A DNA stretch of 64,000 nt from JACKNG01 sp050184115 (GCA_050184115.1 JBFXAQ010000001.1:1178001-1242000), one strand, 5' to 3'. Counted from the stretch's first letter, positions 34,249 to 46,770 are shown. Numbers and translations are program-made. Notes: generated by a model from the sequence alone, not told the origin.

Positions 34249-35514
34249 TCACAGGTCCTGCGGCGCGGCCAGCGCGGCGGCGATGGCCTCGAGCAGCAGG
34301 CTGCCGGCATGGCCGTCGCTGACGCGGTGATCGGCGGCGAGGCTGAGGTTGACTACCGGCCGCGCGACGACCGCCCCGTCGATCACCCACGGCCGCGTGG
34401 CGATGCCGCCGAAGCCGAGCATCGCCACCTGCGGCGGATGGATCACCGGCCACACGAGGTCGGCGCCACGATCGCCGAGGCTGGTCACGGTGACGCTGGC
34501 CGCGGTCAGTTCCGAGCCGCGCAGGCCGCCGCCACGCGCACGCTTGACGAGGTCGCGCAGCGCCGCCATCAGTTCGTCCAGCGAGCCCTGGTCGGCGCGG
34601 CGCAGCGCCGGTGCGATGAGGCCACCACCGCGGAGCGCGATCGCCCAGCCGAGGTTGACCTCCGCCGCGGGCACGAAGGCCTCGTCGACATAGTGACCGT
34701 TGAAGGCCGGGTGGGCGGCGAGCGCGCGCGCCGCGGCGCGGGCCAGCAGCACCGCCGGCAGCAGCCGTTTCGCGACATCGACGGCTGCGTTGTAGTCGGC
34801 CAGCCAGGCCAGCGCCGGGCCGAGGTCGACGGCCTGGCTCAGGTAGTAGTGCGGGATCTCGCGCTTGGCGCGGCTCATCGCGGCGCCGATGGCGCGGCGC
34901 ATGCTGGCGGCGTCGAAGCCACGCGGGCGCGCGGCCGGCGCGACCGCCGACTTCGTCTGCGCGAGGTCGGCGGCGAGGATGGCACCGCCGGGGCCGCTGC
35001 CCGTGAGCGCAGCGAGGTCGATGCCCTGCCCGGCGGCCTGCTGGCGCGCCAGCGGGCTCGCGCGGACGAAGCCGTCGGTGCCGGATACCGTTGCGCCGCC
35101 CGCGGCAGGCGCCGGCGCGCCTGACGGCGCGGCCGGGGGCGTTGCGCGTGGCGCCTCGGCGTGCGACCTGGCGCCGGTGTCGCCCGTCGCCGGCGTGACA
35201 GCGGCGGCCGATGCCGCTTCGGCCGGGGTGGATGCAGGAGCGGTCGATGCGGGAGGCGCCGGCGAGGCGGTCGCATCCGCGCCGTCACGCAGAGTGGCGA
35301 GCACCGCGCCGACTGGCAGGTCGACGTCGAGCGGCGCGACCAGCGCCTCGATCACGGCGTTCTCGAAGATCTCGATGTCGATGGCGCCCTTGTCGGTCTC
35401 GAGCACGGCGACGAGGTCGCCGGACTTGACCGTATCCCCTGGCGCGATCAGCCACTCGACCACCCGCGCCGATTCCATGTCGGCGCCGAGCGAGGGCAGC
35501 AGGAACTCGCGCAC
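34249..35514 (-). CDS. 2-oxoacid dehydrogenase E2 (dihydrolipoamide acyltransferase)
   Basis: This is a 421-residue E2 component. It has one lipoyl domain (residues 1-75, lipoyl lysine K42 in ETDKGAIDI) and a long Ala/Pro/Thr-rich linker (80-150). A peripheral-subunit-binding domain follows (VRASPLARQQAAGQGIDLAAL, GSGPGGAI). The catalytic domain ends with HRVSDGHAG, which carries the active-site histidine and aspartate. The GTG at 35514, 14 bases after the E1-beta stop, fits the lipoyl domain start. The acyl group is probably acetyl, given the pyruvate-type E1 genes upstream. Confidence 0.92.
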   Translation of the reverse strand: MREFLLPSLGADMESARVVEWLIAPGDTVKSGDLVAVLETDKGAIDIEIFENAVIEALVAPLDVDLPVGAVLATLRDGADATASPAPPASTAPASTPAEAASAAAVTPATGDTGARSHAEAPRATPPAAPSGAPAPAAGGATVSGTDGFVRASPLARQQAAGQGIDLAALTGSGPGGAILAADLAQTKSAVAPAARPRGFDAASMRRAIGAAMSRAKREIPHYYLSQAVDLGPALAWLADYNAAVDVAKRLLPAVLLARAAARALAAHPAFNGHYVDEAFVPAAEVNLGWAIALRGGGLIAPALRRADQGSLDELMAALRDLVKRARGGGLRGSELTAASVTVTSLGDRGADLVWPVIHPPQVAMLGFGGIATRPWVIDGAVVARPVVNLSLAADHRVSDGHAGSLLLEAIAAALAAPQDL

Positions 35515-35528
35515 CGTGAGGCCGCCGT

Positions 35529-36514
<986 letters not shown>

Positions 36515-36518
<4 letters not shown>

Positions 36519-37500
36519 GCCGGCACCTCGGGGAGGGTCACGAAGCGGGTGAGTTCCTCGACCGCCTCAGGCGTACCGGCCTCGGCGAAAGCGACGGCCG
36601 CGGCGACTTCTTCGCCGACCTCAGCCTCGAGGCGCGCGAACTCGTCCTCGAACACGAGGTGGCTGTCCTCCAGCCAGTGACGGAAACGCGCGATCGGGCC
36701 CTTCTCCTTCCACGCCTCGATCTCGGCCTTGTCGCGGTAGAGCTGGGCATCGAACATCGAGTGGGCACGGAAGCGGTAGCCGCGGCATTCGAGGAAGTAC
36801 GGCCCGCCGCCGCCGCGGATGGCCTCGACCGCGCGGAGCGCGGCGACCTCGACGGCGAGTACGTCCATGCCGTCGACCGCTTCGCTGGTCATGCCGTAGC
36901 TCGCCGCCTTGGCGGCGATGTCGGGATTCGACTCAGCGCGATCGAGCGCCATGCCCATGGAGTAGAAGTTGTTCTCGCACACGAAGAGCACCGGCAGCTT
37001 CCACAGCGCGGCGAGGTTGAGGCTCTCGTGGAACTCGCCCTCGTCGACCGCGCCCTCGCCGAAGAAGCACGCCGTGACGGCGTCGCGGCCCTGCATCGAA
37101 TCGCCGAGCGCGGTACCGACGGCGAGCGGCAGGCCGCCGCCGACGATGGCATTGCCGCCGAGGAAGCGGCGTTCGCGATCGAAGAGGTGCATCGAGCCGC
37201 CGCGGCCGCGGCAGAGCCCTTCCTGCACGCCGTAGAGCTCGGCCATGATGCGATCCATGGGCACGCCGCGGGCCAGCGCCTGGCCGTGCTCGCGGTAGGT
37301 GGCGACGACGGCATCGCCCTCGCGCAAGGCCTGCATGATGCCGACGGCGATCGCTTCCTCGCCGTCGTAGAGGTGCAGGAAGCCGCGGATCTTCTCGCGC
37401 TGGTAGAGCTCGGCGCACTTGGTCTCGAAGACGCGGATGCGCAGCAGTTCGCGCATGAGATGCAGCAGGTGCTGGTGGTCGAGGCGGAGCTTGGACGTGC

Positions 37501-37504
<4 letters not shown>
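36515..37504 (-). CDS. 2-oxoacid dehydrogenase E1 alpha subunit
   Basis: This is a 329-residue thiamine-diphosphate enzyme subunit. The cofactor motif is the GEGAVDEGEFHESLNLAALW region ending at NN (VCENNFYSMG). Upstream lie HLYDGEEAIAVG and GRGGSMHLFD, and EIEAWKEKGPIARFRHWL near the end is typical of PdhA/AcoA proteins. It starts inside the acetate-CoA ligase stop codon (ATGA overlap). Pyruvate is the most likely substrate, acetoin the main alternative. Confidence 0.93.
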
Positions 37505-39288
<1,784 letters not shown>

Positions 39289-39380
39289 CGTGTCGCTCCT
39301 GCTCCCCGCATGAACCCGGTCGTCGATTGGACCGCAGACGCGCGCATACCGTGTTGATCGAGGTCAGGGGGCACGGGCCG

Positions 39381-40487
39381 TCAGGCCGTGTCGAAGGCAC
39401 GGTAGCGCGCTTCGAGCCCGAGCGCCTCGGCCACCGCGGCGCAGGTGAGCTGGCCGTTCAGGGTGTTGAGGCCACGGGCGAAACCGGCGTCCTCGCGCAG
39501 CGCGTCGAGGCCGCGCGCGGCGAGGCGCTCGACGTAGGGGCCGGTGGCGCGCGTCAGCGCGAGGGTCGAGGTGCGCGGGTAGGCGCCCGGCATGTTGGTC
39601 ACGCAGTAATGGATCACGCCGCACTCGGTGTAGACCGGGTCGGAGTGCGAGGTCGGCCGCGCGGTCTCGATGCAACCGCCCTGGTCGATGCTGACGTCGA
39701 TGAGCACCGCGCCGGCCGGCATTGCTGCGACCATCGCGCGGCTGACCACGTGCGGCGCCCGTGCGCCGCGCAGCAGCACGGCGCCGACCAGGAGATCGGT
39801 CCCGGCGAGTGCACCTGTCAGGTTCGCCGGTGTCGACTCGATGAATTCCAGCGCCTCGCCGAGTTCGGCACGCAGCGCCGTAGCGCGCTCGGGACGGCGC
39901 CCGGCGATGGTGACCTGCGCGCCGAGGCCGAGCGCGGCCGCGGCGGCGTGACGGCCGACCACGCCGTCGCCGATGACGAGCACGTGGCCGAAGGATTCGC
40001 CGAGGATGCGCCCCGGCAGCATGCCGCGACCGTCGTTGAAGCGCGCGAGGTAGTAGGTGCCCATGGGCACGGCCATGGTGCCGGCGACGGCGCTCATCGG
40101 CGCGAGCAGCGGCAGGCGCCCGGCGGCATCCTCGACCGTCTCGTAGGCGATGGCGGTGGTGTCGCTGTCGAGCAGCGCGGTCGTCAGGTCGGGCGTGACC
40201 CCGGCGAGGTGGAAATAGGTGAAGACGATCTGCCCGCGCAGGTACTCGTACTCCGCTTCCAGCGGTTCCTTGATCTTGACCACGAGGTCGGCATCCCAGG
40301 CCGCGGCCTGCTTGACGAGGCGCGCGCCGGCGGCGGTGTAGGCGTCGTCGGCGAAGCCCGAGCCCACCCCGGCGCCGGCCTCGATCAGCACGTCGTGGCC
40401 CTGGCCACGGAGGCGGGCGACGCCGTCCGGGGTCAGCCCGACGCGGTTCTCGCGGTTCTTGATCTCCTTCGGTACGCCGATGCGCAT
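39381..40487 (-). CDS. ald: Alanine dehydrogenase
   Basis: This 368-residue NAD-dependent enzyme interconverts alanine and pyruvate plus ammonia. It opens with MRIGVPKEIKNRENRVGLTP, has FTYFHLAGVTPDL and a Rossmann site VLVIGDGVVGRHAAAAALG. The ring-closing segment VSIDQGGCIETARPTSHSDP completes the active site. The ribosome site GGGAGGTGG precedes the ATG at 40487. The acetate-CoA ligase operon begins 92 bases downstream in the same direction, and pyruvate from alanine could feed its dehydrogenase. Confidence 0.95.
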   Translation of the reverse strand: MRIGVPKEIKNRENRVGLTPDGVARLRGQGHDVLIEAGAGVGSGFADDAYTAAGARLVKQAAAWDADLVVKIKEPLEAEYEYLRGQIVFTYFHLAGVTPDLTTALLDSDTTAIAYETVEDAAGRLPLLAPMSAVAGTMAVPMGTYYLARFNDGRGMLPGRILGESFGHVLVIGDGVVGRHAAAAALGLGAQVTIAGRRPERATALRAELGEALEFIESTPANLTGALAGTDLLVGAVLLRGARAPHVVSRAMVAAMPAGAVLIDVSIDQGGCIETARPTSHSDPVYTECGVIHYCVTNMPGAYPRTSTLALTRATGPYVERLAARGLDALREDAGFARGLNTLNGQLTCAAVAEALGLEARYRAFDTA

Positions 40488-40644
40488 GACCCCACCTCCC
40501 GCTGCGTGACCCGCCCACTGTGCCCATTCGGTTTCACCCATGGCGTGACTGGCGTCAAGTGCGGACTGGCAGCGTCCGCGCGGCGCGTGGTGCCGGCGTG
40601 TAGCATGGGCACGGCATTCGCCGCTCCGGATGGAAACGCCACCG

Positions 40645-41784
40645 ATGAAGCATTGGGTCGTGATCGTGGTCATCGTCGCCGCGCTCGGTGCGCTGGCCTG
40701 GCACCTGACGCGCCCGGAACCGATCGCCGTGCGGCTGGGCGAGGTCGGCCGCGGCGAAGTCCGCGCGACCGTCGCCAACACCCGCGTCGGCACGGTCGAG
40801 GCCTGCCGCCGCGCACGCATGTCGCCGGCGGCGGCGGGGCAGGTCGCCGCGCTCGAAGTCGTCGAGGGCCAGAACGTCGCCGCCGACCAGCTCCTGCTCG
40901 AGATCTGGAACCGCGACCTCGCCGCCCAGCTCGACCTCGCCGAGAGCGAGGCCGGCCAGGCGCATGCCCAGGCGCGGGAAGCCTGCGCGCTGGCCAGGGG
41001 CACGCGGCGCGAGGCCGACCGCCTGGCCAAGCTCCGGCGCAACAAGCTGGTCGCGGAGGAGGTTGCCGATGACGCCCAGACCCGCGCCGAGTCGGGCCAG
41101 GCGGCGTGCGAGGGGGCATTGGCGGCGACCCGGGTCAGCGCCGCACGCATCGCCGTGGCGCGCGAAGCGCTCGAGCGCACCCGCCTGCGCGCGCCCTTCG
41201 ACGGCGTCGTTGCCGAACTCGACGTCAAGCTCGGCGAGTTCCTCACGCCCTCGCCGCCGGGTATTGCCACGGTACCGGCGGTCGACCTCATCGACCCAGG
41301 CTGCATCTACGTCTCGGCGCCGATCGACGAGGTCGACGCGCCGCGCATCGTCACCGGTATGTCGGCCTGCGTCACGCTCGATGCTTTTCCCGACCGCGTG
41401 TGCGATGCCTCGGTGCGACGCATCGCCAACTACGTGCTCGACCGCGAGAAGCAGGCACGCACGGTCGAGGTCGAAGTGGCCTTTGCACCCGGCGTCGACA
41501 CCGCGCGCTTCCTGCCCGGCTACAGCGCCGACATCGAGGTGCTGATCGAGCGCCGCGCCGACGTCCTGCGCGTGCCGAGCGAGGCCGTCATCGAGGGCGA
41601 CCACGTGCTGACCTACGACGCGGGCAGCGGCCTGCTCACGCGGCGGGACGTCACCACCGGGCTCGCTAACTGGGAATACACCGAGATCACTGCCGGACTC
41701 GCCGCCGGCGAACAGGTGGTGCTGTCGACCGGGCGCGCCGGGGTCGTCGCGGGCGCCCGGGTGACGCCCGAGGTAACGCCGTGA
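40645..41784 (+). CDS. Periplasmic adaptor (HlyD/MacA-like) of an ABC export system
   Basis: This is a membrane-fusion protein of 379 residues (from 40645) with an N-terminal membrane anchor (HWVVIVVIVAALGALAW). A lipoyl-like domain follows (GQVAALEVVEGQNVAADQLL) with a long helical hairpin at about 95-165. The second half-lipoyl strand and barrel contain RLRAPFDGVVAELDVKLGEF. ATG 40630 five codons upstream is an alternative start. It leads an operon with an ATPase and two permeases, so it should bridge the inner-membrane pump to an outer-membrane channel that is not encoded nearby. Confidence 0.9.
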   Translation: MKHWVVIVVIVAALGALAWHLTRPEPIAVRLGEVGRGEVRATVANTRVGTVEACRRARMSPAAAGQVAALEVVEGQNVAADQLLLEIWNRDLAAQLDLAESEAGQAHAQAREACALARGTRREADRLAKLRRNKLVAEEVADDAQTRAESGQAACEGALAATRVSAARIAVAREALERTRLRAPFDGVVAELDVKLGEFLTPSPPGIATVPAVDLIDPGCIYVSAPIDEVDAPRIVTGMSACVTLDAFPDRVCDASVRRIANYVLDREKQARTVEVEVAFAPGVDTARFLPGYSADIEVLIERRADVLRVPSEAVIEGDHVLTYDAGSGLLTRRDVTTGLANWEYTEITAGLAAGEQVVLSTGRAGVVAGARVTPEVTP

Positions 41785-41811
41785 AGCGGGCCGCGCCCGG
41801 CGGCATCTGAA

Positions 41812-42501
41812 GTGGCAACGCCGGTGATCGAACTGCGCGGCATCACGCGCCGCTTCGTCCTCGGCGACAGTATCGTCAATGCCGTCGATGGCATCGATCT
41901 CGACATCGGTCCCGGCGAGTACATCTCGATCATGGGGCCGTCCGGCTCGGGCAAGTCCAGCCTGCTGAATCTCGTCGCGCTGCTCGACCGGCCGAGCAAC
42001 GGCAGCTACCGCTTCGAGGGCCGCGACGTGACCGCGCTGGACGACGACGAACTGGCCGCCTTGCGGCGCGATTCGATCGGCTTCATCTTCCAGTTCTTCC
42101 ACCTCGTGCCGCGGCTGACGGCGGCCGGCAACGTCGAGCTGCCGCTGACCCTGGCCGGCGTGCCGGCGGCTGAGCGGCGCGAGCGGGTGGCGGCGATGCT
42201 GGCGGCGATGGATCTCGCCGACCGCGCCCATCACCGCCCGGCCGAACTCTCCGGTGGCCAGCGCCAGCGCGTCGCCATCGCGCGCGCCATGATTGCCGAA
42301 CCGCGCCTGCTGCTGGCCGACGAGCCGACCGGCAACCTCGACAGCCATTCCGGCGCGCAGGTGGTCGAACTGCTGGAGAAACTGCGGCGGGAGCGCGGCA
42401 TCACCCTCATCGTCGTCACCCACGATCCCGCGCTCGGGCGCCGCGCGCAGCGCCGGCTGCGCCTGGTCGACGGCCGCATCGAGAGCGACGAGCGTGACTG
42501 A
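41812..42501 (+). CDS. ABC transporter ATP-binding protein (MacB/LolD type)
   Basis: This is a 229-residue ATPase with Walker A GPSGSGKSS (42-50), signature LSGGQRQRVAIARA, Walker B LLLADEPTGNLD and a switch histidine in VVTHDP. The sequence type is that of MacB, LolD and FtsE, which drive mechanotransmission rather than import. The start is GTG at 41812, 27 bases after the adaptor. The first permease gene begins inside its last codons. Confidence 0.93.
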   Translation: MATPVIELRGITRRFVLGDSIVNAVDGIDLDIGPGEYISIMGPSGSGKSSLLNLVALLDRPSNGSYRFEGRDVTALDDDELAALRRDSIGFIFQFFHLVPRLTAAGNVELPLTLAGVPAAERRERVAAMLAAMDLADRAHHRPAELSGGQRQRVAIARAMIAEPRLLLADEPTGNLDSHSGAQVVELLEKLRRERGITLIVVTHDPALGRRAQRRLRLVDGRIESDERD

Positions 42502-43720
42502 GCGCACCGCACTCGGTTGGCGGGACAGCTTCACGCTCGCCCTCGGCGCGCTCGCCGCCAACCGCGGGCGGAGCCTCCTCATCGCGTTCGCCACCGCCAT
42601 CGGCGTCGCCGCGGTGGTGCTGCTGACGGCGCTCGGCGAGGGCGCGCGCGGCTTCGTCGTCGGCCAGTTCGAGGCGCTCGGCACGAACCTCCTGAGCATC
42701 CTGCCCGGACGCAACGAGACGACCGGCGGCCCGCCGCCCATTCTCGGCACCACGCCGCGCGATCTCACCATCGACGACGCCTACGCACTGACGGCGTGGC
42801 CGGAGATCCTCGAGGTGGCGCCGGTGATGGTCGGCAGCGCGCCGGTGTCGGTGGCGAGCGGGTTGGAGCGCGAGGTGACCGTGCTCGGTTCGACCGCGGC
42901 GATGGCGAGCGTTCGTCATCTCGACATGGGGCAGGGCACGTTCCTGCCGGAGGGGGATCCGCACCGCGCGGCAGCCGTGTGCGTGCTCGGTTACGAACTC
43001 CATCGCGAGTTGTTCGGCAGCGCGCCCGCGGTGGGGCGCTGGATCCGCGTCAACGATCGCCGCTTCCGCGTGGTCGGTGTGCTGCGCGATTCAGGGGTCT
43101 CGGTGGGCGTGGACTTCAACGATCTCGTCATCGTGCCGGTGGCCTCGGCGCAGATGCTGTTCGATCGCGAGTCGTTGTTCCGCGTCATCGCGAGCGTCCG
43201 GCCGGGCGCAGACCTCGCGCGGGCGACCAAGGCCGTGCATGACATCATCGCCAGCCGCCACGAGGGCGAGGACGACGTCACCGTCATCACCCAGGACAGC
43301 GTGGTCGAGACCCTCGGCCGCATCCTCGGCACCATCACCCTCGGCGTGGCCGGCATCTCGGCCATCAGCCTCGCCGTCGCCGGCATCCTCATCATGAACG
43401 TGATGCTGGTCGCGGTGACCCAGCGCCGCGCCGAGATCGGGCTCATGAAAGCCATCGGTGCGCGCACCGGCGATGTCCGCCGCCTGTTCCTCATCGAGGC
43501 CGTGCTGCTGGCGGCAGCGGGCGCGCTGGGCGGTCTCGCCGTCGGCCTCGCCGGCGCGGCGGCGGTCGCGCATACCTGGCCGAGCTACCCGGTGGCGGCG
43601 CCGCCGTGGGCCATCGTCACGGCGCTGGTTGTCGCACTCGGCACCGGCCTCGTGTTCGGCGTGGTGCCGGCACGCCGCGCGGCACGACTCGACCCGGTCG
43701 AGGCGCTGGCGCGGCGATGA
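42494..43720 (+). CDS. ABC transporter permease 1 (MacB-like)
   Basis: This is a 408-residue FtsX/MacB-type permease. The first membrane helix is near residues 20-45 (SLLIAFATAIGVAAVVLLTA), followed by a large periplasmic MacB_PCD domain with ATALGSTAAM-type strands and RVNDRRFRVVGVLRDSG. Three helices close the protein, with QRRAEIGLMKAIGARTGDVR in the coupling region. The GTG at 42494 overlaps the ATPase gene by eight bases. It pairs with the next gene as a heterodimer. Confidence 0.9.
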   Translation: MTERTALGWRDSFTLALGALAANRGRSLLIAFATAIGVAAVVLLTALGEGARGFVVGQFEALGTNLLSILPGRNETTGGPPPILGTTPRDLTIDDAYALTAWPEILEVAPVMVGSAPVSVASGLEREVTVLGSTAAMASVRHLDMGQGTFLPEGDPHRAAAVCVLGYELHRELFGSAPAVGRWIRVNDRRFRVVGVLRDSGVSVGVDFNDLVIVPVASAQMLFDRESLFRVIASVRPGADLARATKAVHDIIASRHEGEDDVTVITQDSVVETLGRILGTITLGVAGISAISLAVAGILIMNVMLVAVTQRRAEIGLMKAIGARTGDVRRLFLIEAVLLAAAGALGGLAVGLAGAAAVAHTWPSYPVAAPPWAIVTALVVALGTGLVFGVVPARRAARLDPVEALARR

Positions 43721-44922
43721 GCATGCGCGCCGTCGATCGCCTGCACTTCGCCTGGAGTGCGGTCAGCGGCCAACGCCTGCGCTCGGCCCTCACCGTGCTC
43801 GGCATCGCCGTCGGCATCCTCGCCGTGGTCCTGCTGACGGCGGTGGGCGAGGGCGTGCGCCGCTTCGTGCTCGGCGAGTTCACCCAGTTCGGCACCAACA
43901 TCATCGCCGTGCAACCCGGCAAGAACACCACCTTCGGCCTTTCCGGCGCGACCATCTCGAGCGTACGACCCTTGACTGTCGACGATGCCGCGGCGCTGAC
44001 CCGCGTGCCGGCCGTGACCGCCGTGGTGCCGCTGGTCCAGGGCAATGCCGAGGTGGAGGCCGGCGCGCGCGCGCGGCGCACCACGGTCTTCGGCGTCGGC
44101 GCCGACATGCCGGCGGTGTGGCGCATGACGGTCGCGAGCGGCAGCTTCCTGCCCGACGACGGTTTCAGCGGCGCGCGGCCCTTCGTCGTCCTCGGCCAGC
44201 GCATGTACCGTGAACTCTTCGGCGAGGACAACGCGCTCGGCGAGCGCGTGCGCATCGGCAACGACCGCTTCCGCGTGATCGGCGTCATGGCCGCGAAAGG
44301 CCAGATGCTCGGCTTCGACCTCGACGACACCGTGTTCATCCCGGTCGGCCGCGCGACCGAGATGTTCGACCGCGAAGGTGTGATGGAGATCGACGTCACC
44401 TACGACGAGGGCGAACCCTCTGCGCAGGTGGTGCGGGACATCGAACGGCTGCTCGTGGCGCGCCACGGCCAGGTCGACTTCACCCAGGTCACCCAGGACA
44501 AGATGCTCGACGTCCTCGGCGACATCCTCGACATCCTCACCGCCGGGGTCGCCGCCATCGGCGCCATCTCGCTCGTCGTCGGCGCTTTCGGCATCGCTAC
44601 GATCATGACCATCGCGGTGAGCGAGCGCACCGGCGAAGTCGGCCTGCTGCGCGCGCTCGGTGCGCGCCGCGGCGACATCCTGCGCATCTTTCTCGTCGAG
44701 TCGGCCGTGCTCGGCGCGGCCGGCGGTGCCGTTGGCGTGGCCGTGGCCCTGGCCCTGGTCGGTACGGCGCGGGCGTTGGTACCGGGGCTACCGCTGGCGG
44801 TTCTGTGGCCGTTCGTCGGCGGGGCGCTGGTGGTCTCGATCGTCATCGGCATCGGTGCCGGCCTGCTGCCCGCGGCGCGTGCGGCGCGGTTGGATCCGGT
44901 GGAGGCGTTGCGGGCGGAGTAG
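43717..44922 (+). CDS. ABC transporter permease 2 (MacB-like)
   Basis: This 401-residue permease is a paralogue of the preceding one, with the same plan: a first helix (SALTVLGIAVGILAVVLLTA), a periplasmic MacB_PCD domain, and three C-terminal helices around SERTGEVGLLRALGARRGDI. It starts on the ATGA overlap with permease 1. Adaptor, ATPase and two permeases together form a MacAB-like tripartite exporter. The substrate is unknown; macrolides, peptides or lipids are possible. The lower-GC island begins about 100 bases downstream. Confidence 0.9.
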   Translation: MSMRAVDRLHFAWSAVSGQRLRSALTVLGIAVGILAVVLLTAVGEGVRRFVLGEFTQFGTNIIAVQPGKNTTFGLSGATISSVRPLTVDDAAALTRVPAVTAVVPLVQGNAEVEAGARARRTTVFGVGADMPAVWRMTVASGSFLPDDGFSGARPFVVLGQRMYRELFGEDNALGERVRIGNDRFRVIGVMAAKGQMLGFDLDDTVFIPVGRATEMFDREGVMEIDVTYDEGEPSAQVVRDIERLLVARHGQVDFTQVTQDKMLDVLGDILDILTAGVAAIGAISLVVGAFGIATIMTIAVSERTGEVGLLRALGARRGDILRIFLVESAVLGAAGGAVGVAVALALVGTARALVPGLPLAVLWPFVGGALVVSIVIGIGAGLLPAARAARLDPVEALRAE

Positions 44923-45011
44923 GGCCGGCGTCGCGCGCGGGACCGCGTCAGCGCGAGGTGCTGGCAGCGGAGTCAGGTCGACTACATGCCCTTGGTGGAG
45001 AGCGGGGACTT

Positions 45012-45086
45012 TCGGGGACGGACCAAATTTAACCCCAATTTAGCCGTCGGGGCCGGGGTCGCAAACGTGGTCTGTCCCCGATTGTT
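45012..45086. repeat. GGGGACAGACC palindrome, copy A (degenerate left arm)
   Basis: The right arm AACGTGGTCTGTCCCCGATTG at about 45064-45084 is intact. The left arm TTCGGGGACGGACCAAATT pairs with it imperfectly. It is one of several related copies (B at 45680, C at 47373) around the low-GC genes. It marks the start of the island after the ABC operon; the 204-bp gap holds nothing else I recognise. Confidence 0.75.
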
Positions 45087-45126
45087 CTGTGTCCCCTTCT
45101 CCGATCCCTCACGCGCAGGAGCGCGC

Positions 45127-45537
45127 TCACTTGCCAGGCTGGGCCGGTCCCACCGTATGCCACAGTTTGGTGTAGATAGACCAGTTTCCGTCTATCCTGA
45201 CGAACGCGAGGATGTCACGAAAGGTGTATCCGACGTTGTCATCGATTATCCATGCCGATGCGATATCGCCGTGGACTTCCACCGAAATGATCTCGAGCCG
45301 TGGAGGTACTCCACCGGCTTTCGGGGACGGCTGAATGGCCGCGCAGAAATCGGCCCACTCCTTGACGGAGAGATCAGCGAACTTGCCTTCGTGCCAGCCG
45401 GCGATTCGAGCGTTAGGGTGGAACGCGGCATAGCACTTCTCTGCACAGGATTCATACATGCCGTCAAAGTAGATCTGGATGATCTCGCGGATCTTTTCTT
45501 CGTCCGACAAGTCCTGGTTCCTCTGGGTTGGTGTCAC
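45127..45537 (-). CDS. NTF2-like protein (lumazine-binding-like/SnoaL type)
   Basis: This protein of about 136 residues has an NTF2-like fold similar to the putative lumazine-binding group. It has a first helix EEKIREIIQIYFDGMYESC, the loop HPNARIAGWHEGKFADLS and the strand SAWIIDDNVGYTFRDILAFV, ending in WSIYTKLWHTV. The frame is open up to 45945, but that part crosses repeat copy B and is not protein-like. GTG 45537 or TTG 45510 (preceded by AGGA) are likelier starts. It lies between repeat copies A and B, as if in a cassette. Confidence 0.65.
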   Translation of the reverse strand: MTPTQRNQDLSDEEKIREIIQIYFDGMYESCAEKCYAAFHPNARIAGWHEGKFADLSVKEWADFCAAIQPSPKAGGVPPRLEIISVEVHGDIASAWIIDDNVGYTFRDILAFVRIDGNWSIYTKLWHTVGPAQPGK

Positions 45538-45679
45538 TGCGGATGATTCTTGAAGCGCGCCGATTCGGCGCGCACTTCCGCCCACGCTCAGAATGGACCC
45601 GTAAGAGTTCACGTTGATCGAATGCGCCGGCAGCCTATCAATTGTCGGATTGTTCGCCAAGGCGCCCGACCAGGGGGAT

Positions 45680-45746
45680 ATTCGGGGACAGACCACGATT
45701 AAGACGTAGCAGCTAAGCTCGAAAACGTGGTCTGTCCCCGATTGTT
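45680..45746. repeat. GGGGACAGACCACG palindrome, copy B (perfect 15-bp arms)
   Basis: CGGGGACAGACCACG (45683-45697) and CGTGGTCTGTCCCCG (45726-45740) are perfect inverted arms around a 28-base loop, with flanking ATT. This is the type of palindrome found with REP-associated tyrosine transposases. The 340-bp gap 45538-45877 contains this element and otherwise no recognisable gene. Confidence 0.85.
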
Positions 45747-45877
45747 CAGTTCCCTGTTTCGCAGCCGGCCCGCAAACGTGAGACCAATAAATATCCTTCA
45801 AATATTCCAAAAGACGTTCCGGCCAGATGTCCTGGCCGCTAATCCAGCGCTCACCGTAGTCTTCATTTTGTGGACTT

Positions 45878-46117
45878 TCATAACCGGAAGCCAGAGGCCG
45901 CACGGAGTGCGGAGAATAGAGCGAACAAGGCGAATATACATGCACCGCCGAAAGCTAGTGGCGACTCGCCATTGACGAGGAGGAACAAAGCCATAAGGCA
46001 CGACGATACGGCAAGCGCGCCATTCTTCTTACTACTCCTGCGAATGAATTTGAGTTCTGGCGGCGCCTTCCTGTCATCCAAGGCGCCGATGAACTGTGCC
46101 GAGACACCCAGCGCCAC
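45878..46117 (-). CDS. Small two-helix membrane protein of unknown function
   Basis: This 79-residue reading frame has two predicted membrane helices (about 34-50 and 54-75) and a basic stretch KFIRRSSKKNG before them. It starts with GTG eight bases after the end of the 214-residue gene. I do not recognise a family. Codon usage is less GC-biased than in the flanking chromosome, as for its neighbours. It might be a genuine cassette gene or a fragment of one. Confidence 0.45.
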   Translation of the reverse strand: MALGVSAQFIGALDDRKAPPELKFIRRSSKKNGALAVSSCLMALFLLVNGESPLAFGGACIFALFALFSALRAASGFRL

Positions 46118-46125
46118 GGCGCCCT

Positions 46126-46770
46126 TTAGATTGGGGGGGTAGCGCTCAGCGCCTCCAATAGTCCTTCAAAGTAGACCGCGCTATCTGCATGGAAGTCATC
46201 TAAGAGGGATGCGTGCATTGCGCAGAGAACCATTCCGGCAAGCGCTTTGCTGGGGCAATCCCGTTGAAGACACTTGGTCTTGGATACCCCGACTTCAAGC
46301 TCACGATGCTTCCAGTGAGCTTCGCGAAGCTCTGCAGCTCTTGAATTCGTGCGTGCGAGCGCATCTGCCAATACTGGCTGAAGGTGCCGACTAGAAGTGG
46401 TTCTGCACCATTCGCTCCATAGCTCATCGCTCGGTATTTGGTCGGAGATATTGTTTGGCGCGCGGCTTCCGCCGCCGAGTACGTGATTGAGAAACTGGTC
46501 AGGAAGCGTAACGCCATGGACGCGAATGTAGTGGCCAAGCCCTTCTGGCCATACCCACGTCCCATCGGTAAGGTCTTTATTACCCATATCGAGATGTCTA
46601 CATCCGAAACGGCACCACGACTTGCCACGACATCTCTTGAACACGATTCCCTGATCAAGGTAGGCCGCGACACACTCCCTCGCTTCCGCTGGAAGTTCAC
46701 CGACAAGCTCCTGAGGTGGGAAATACCTGTCATCCAAAAGCGATTCAATCCAAAAACCGATTAGATGCAT
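46126..46770 (-). CDS. Conserved-looking hypothetical protein
   Basis: This 214-residue soluble protein has no domain I can name. It opens with MHLIGFWIESLLDDRYFPPQ, has a tryptophan/cysteine-rich part (RGKSWCRFGCR, DGTWVWPEGLGHYIRVHG) and a C-terminal part with two cysteine pairs. A ribosome site CAGGAG precedes the ATG. The well-structured composition suggests a real protein, probably acquired horizontally together with its neighbours. The 199-bp gap upstream (46771-46969) shows no supported gene. Confidence 0.6.
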   Translation of the reverse strand: MHLIGFWIESLLDDRYFPPQELVGELPAEARECVAAYLDQGIVFKRCRGKSWCRFGCRHLDMGNKDLTDGTWVWPEGLGHYIRVHGVTLPDQFLNHVLGGGSRAPNNISDQIPSDELWSEWCRTTSSRHLQPVLADALARTNSRAAELREAHWKHRELEVGVSKTKCLQRDCPSKALAGMVLCAMHASLLDDFHADSAVYFEGLLEALSATPPI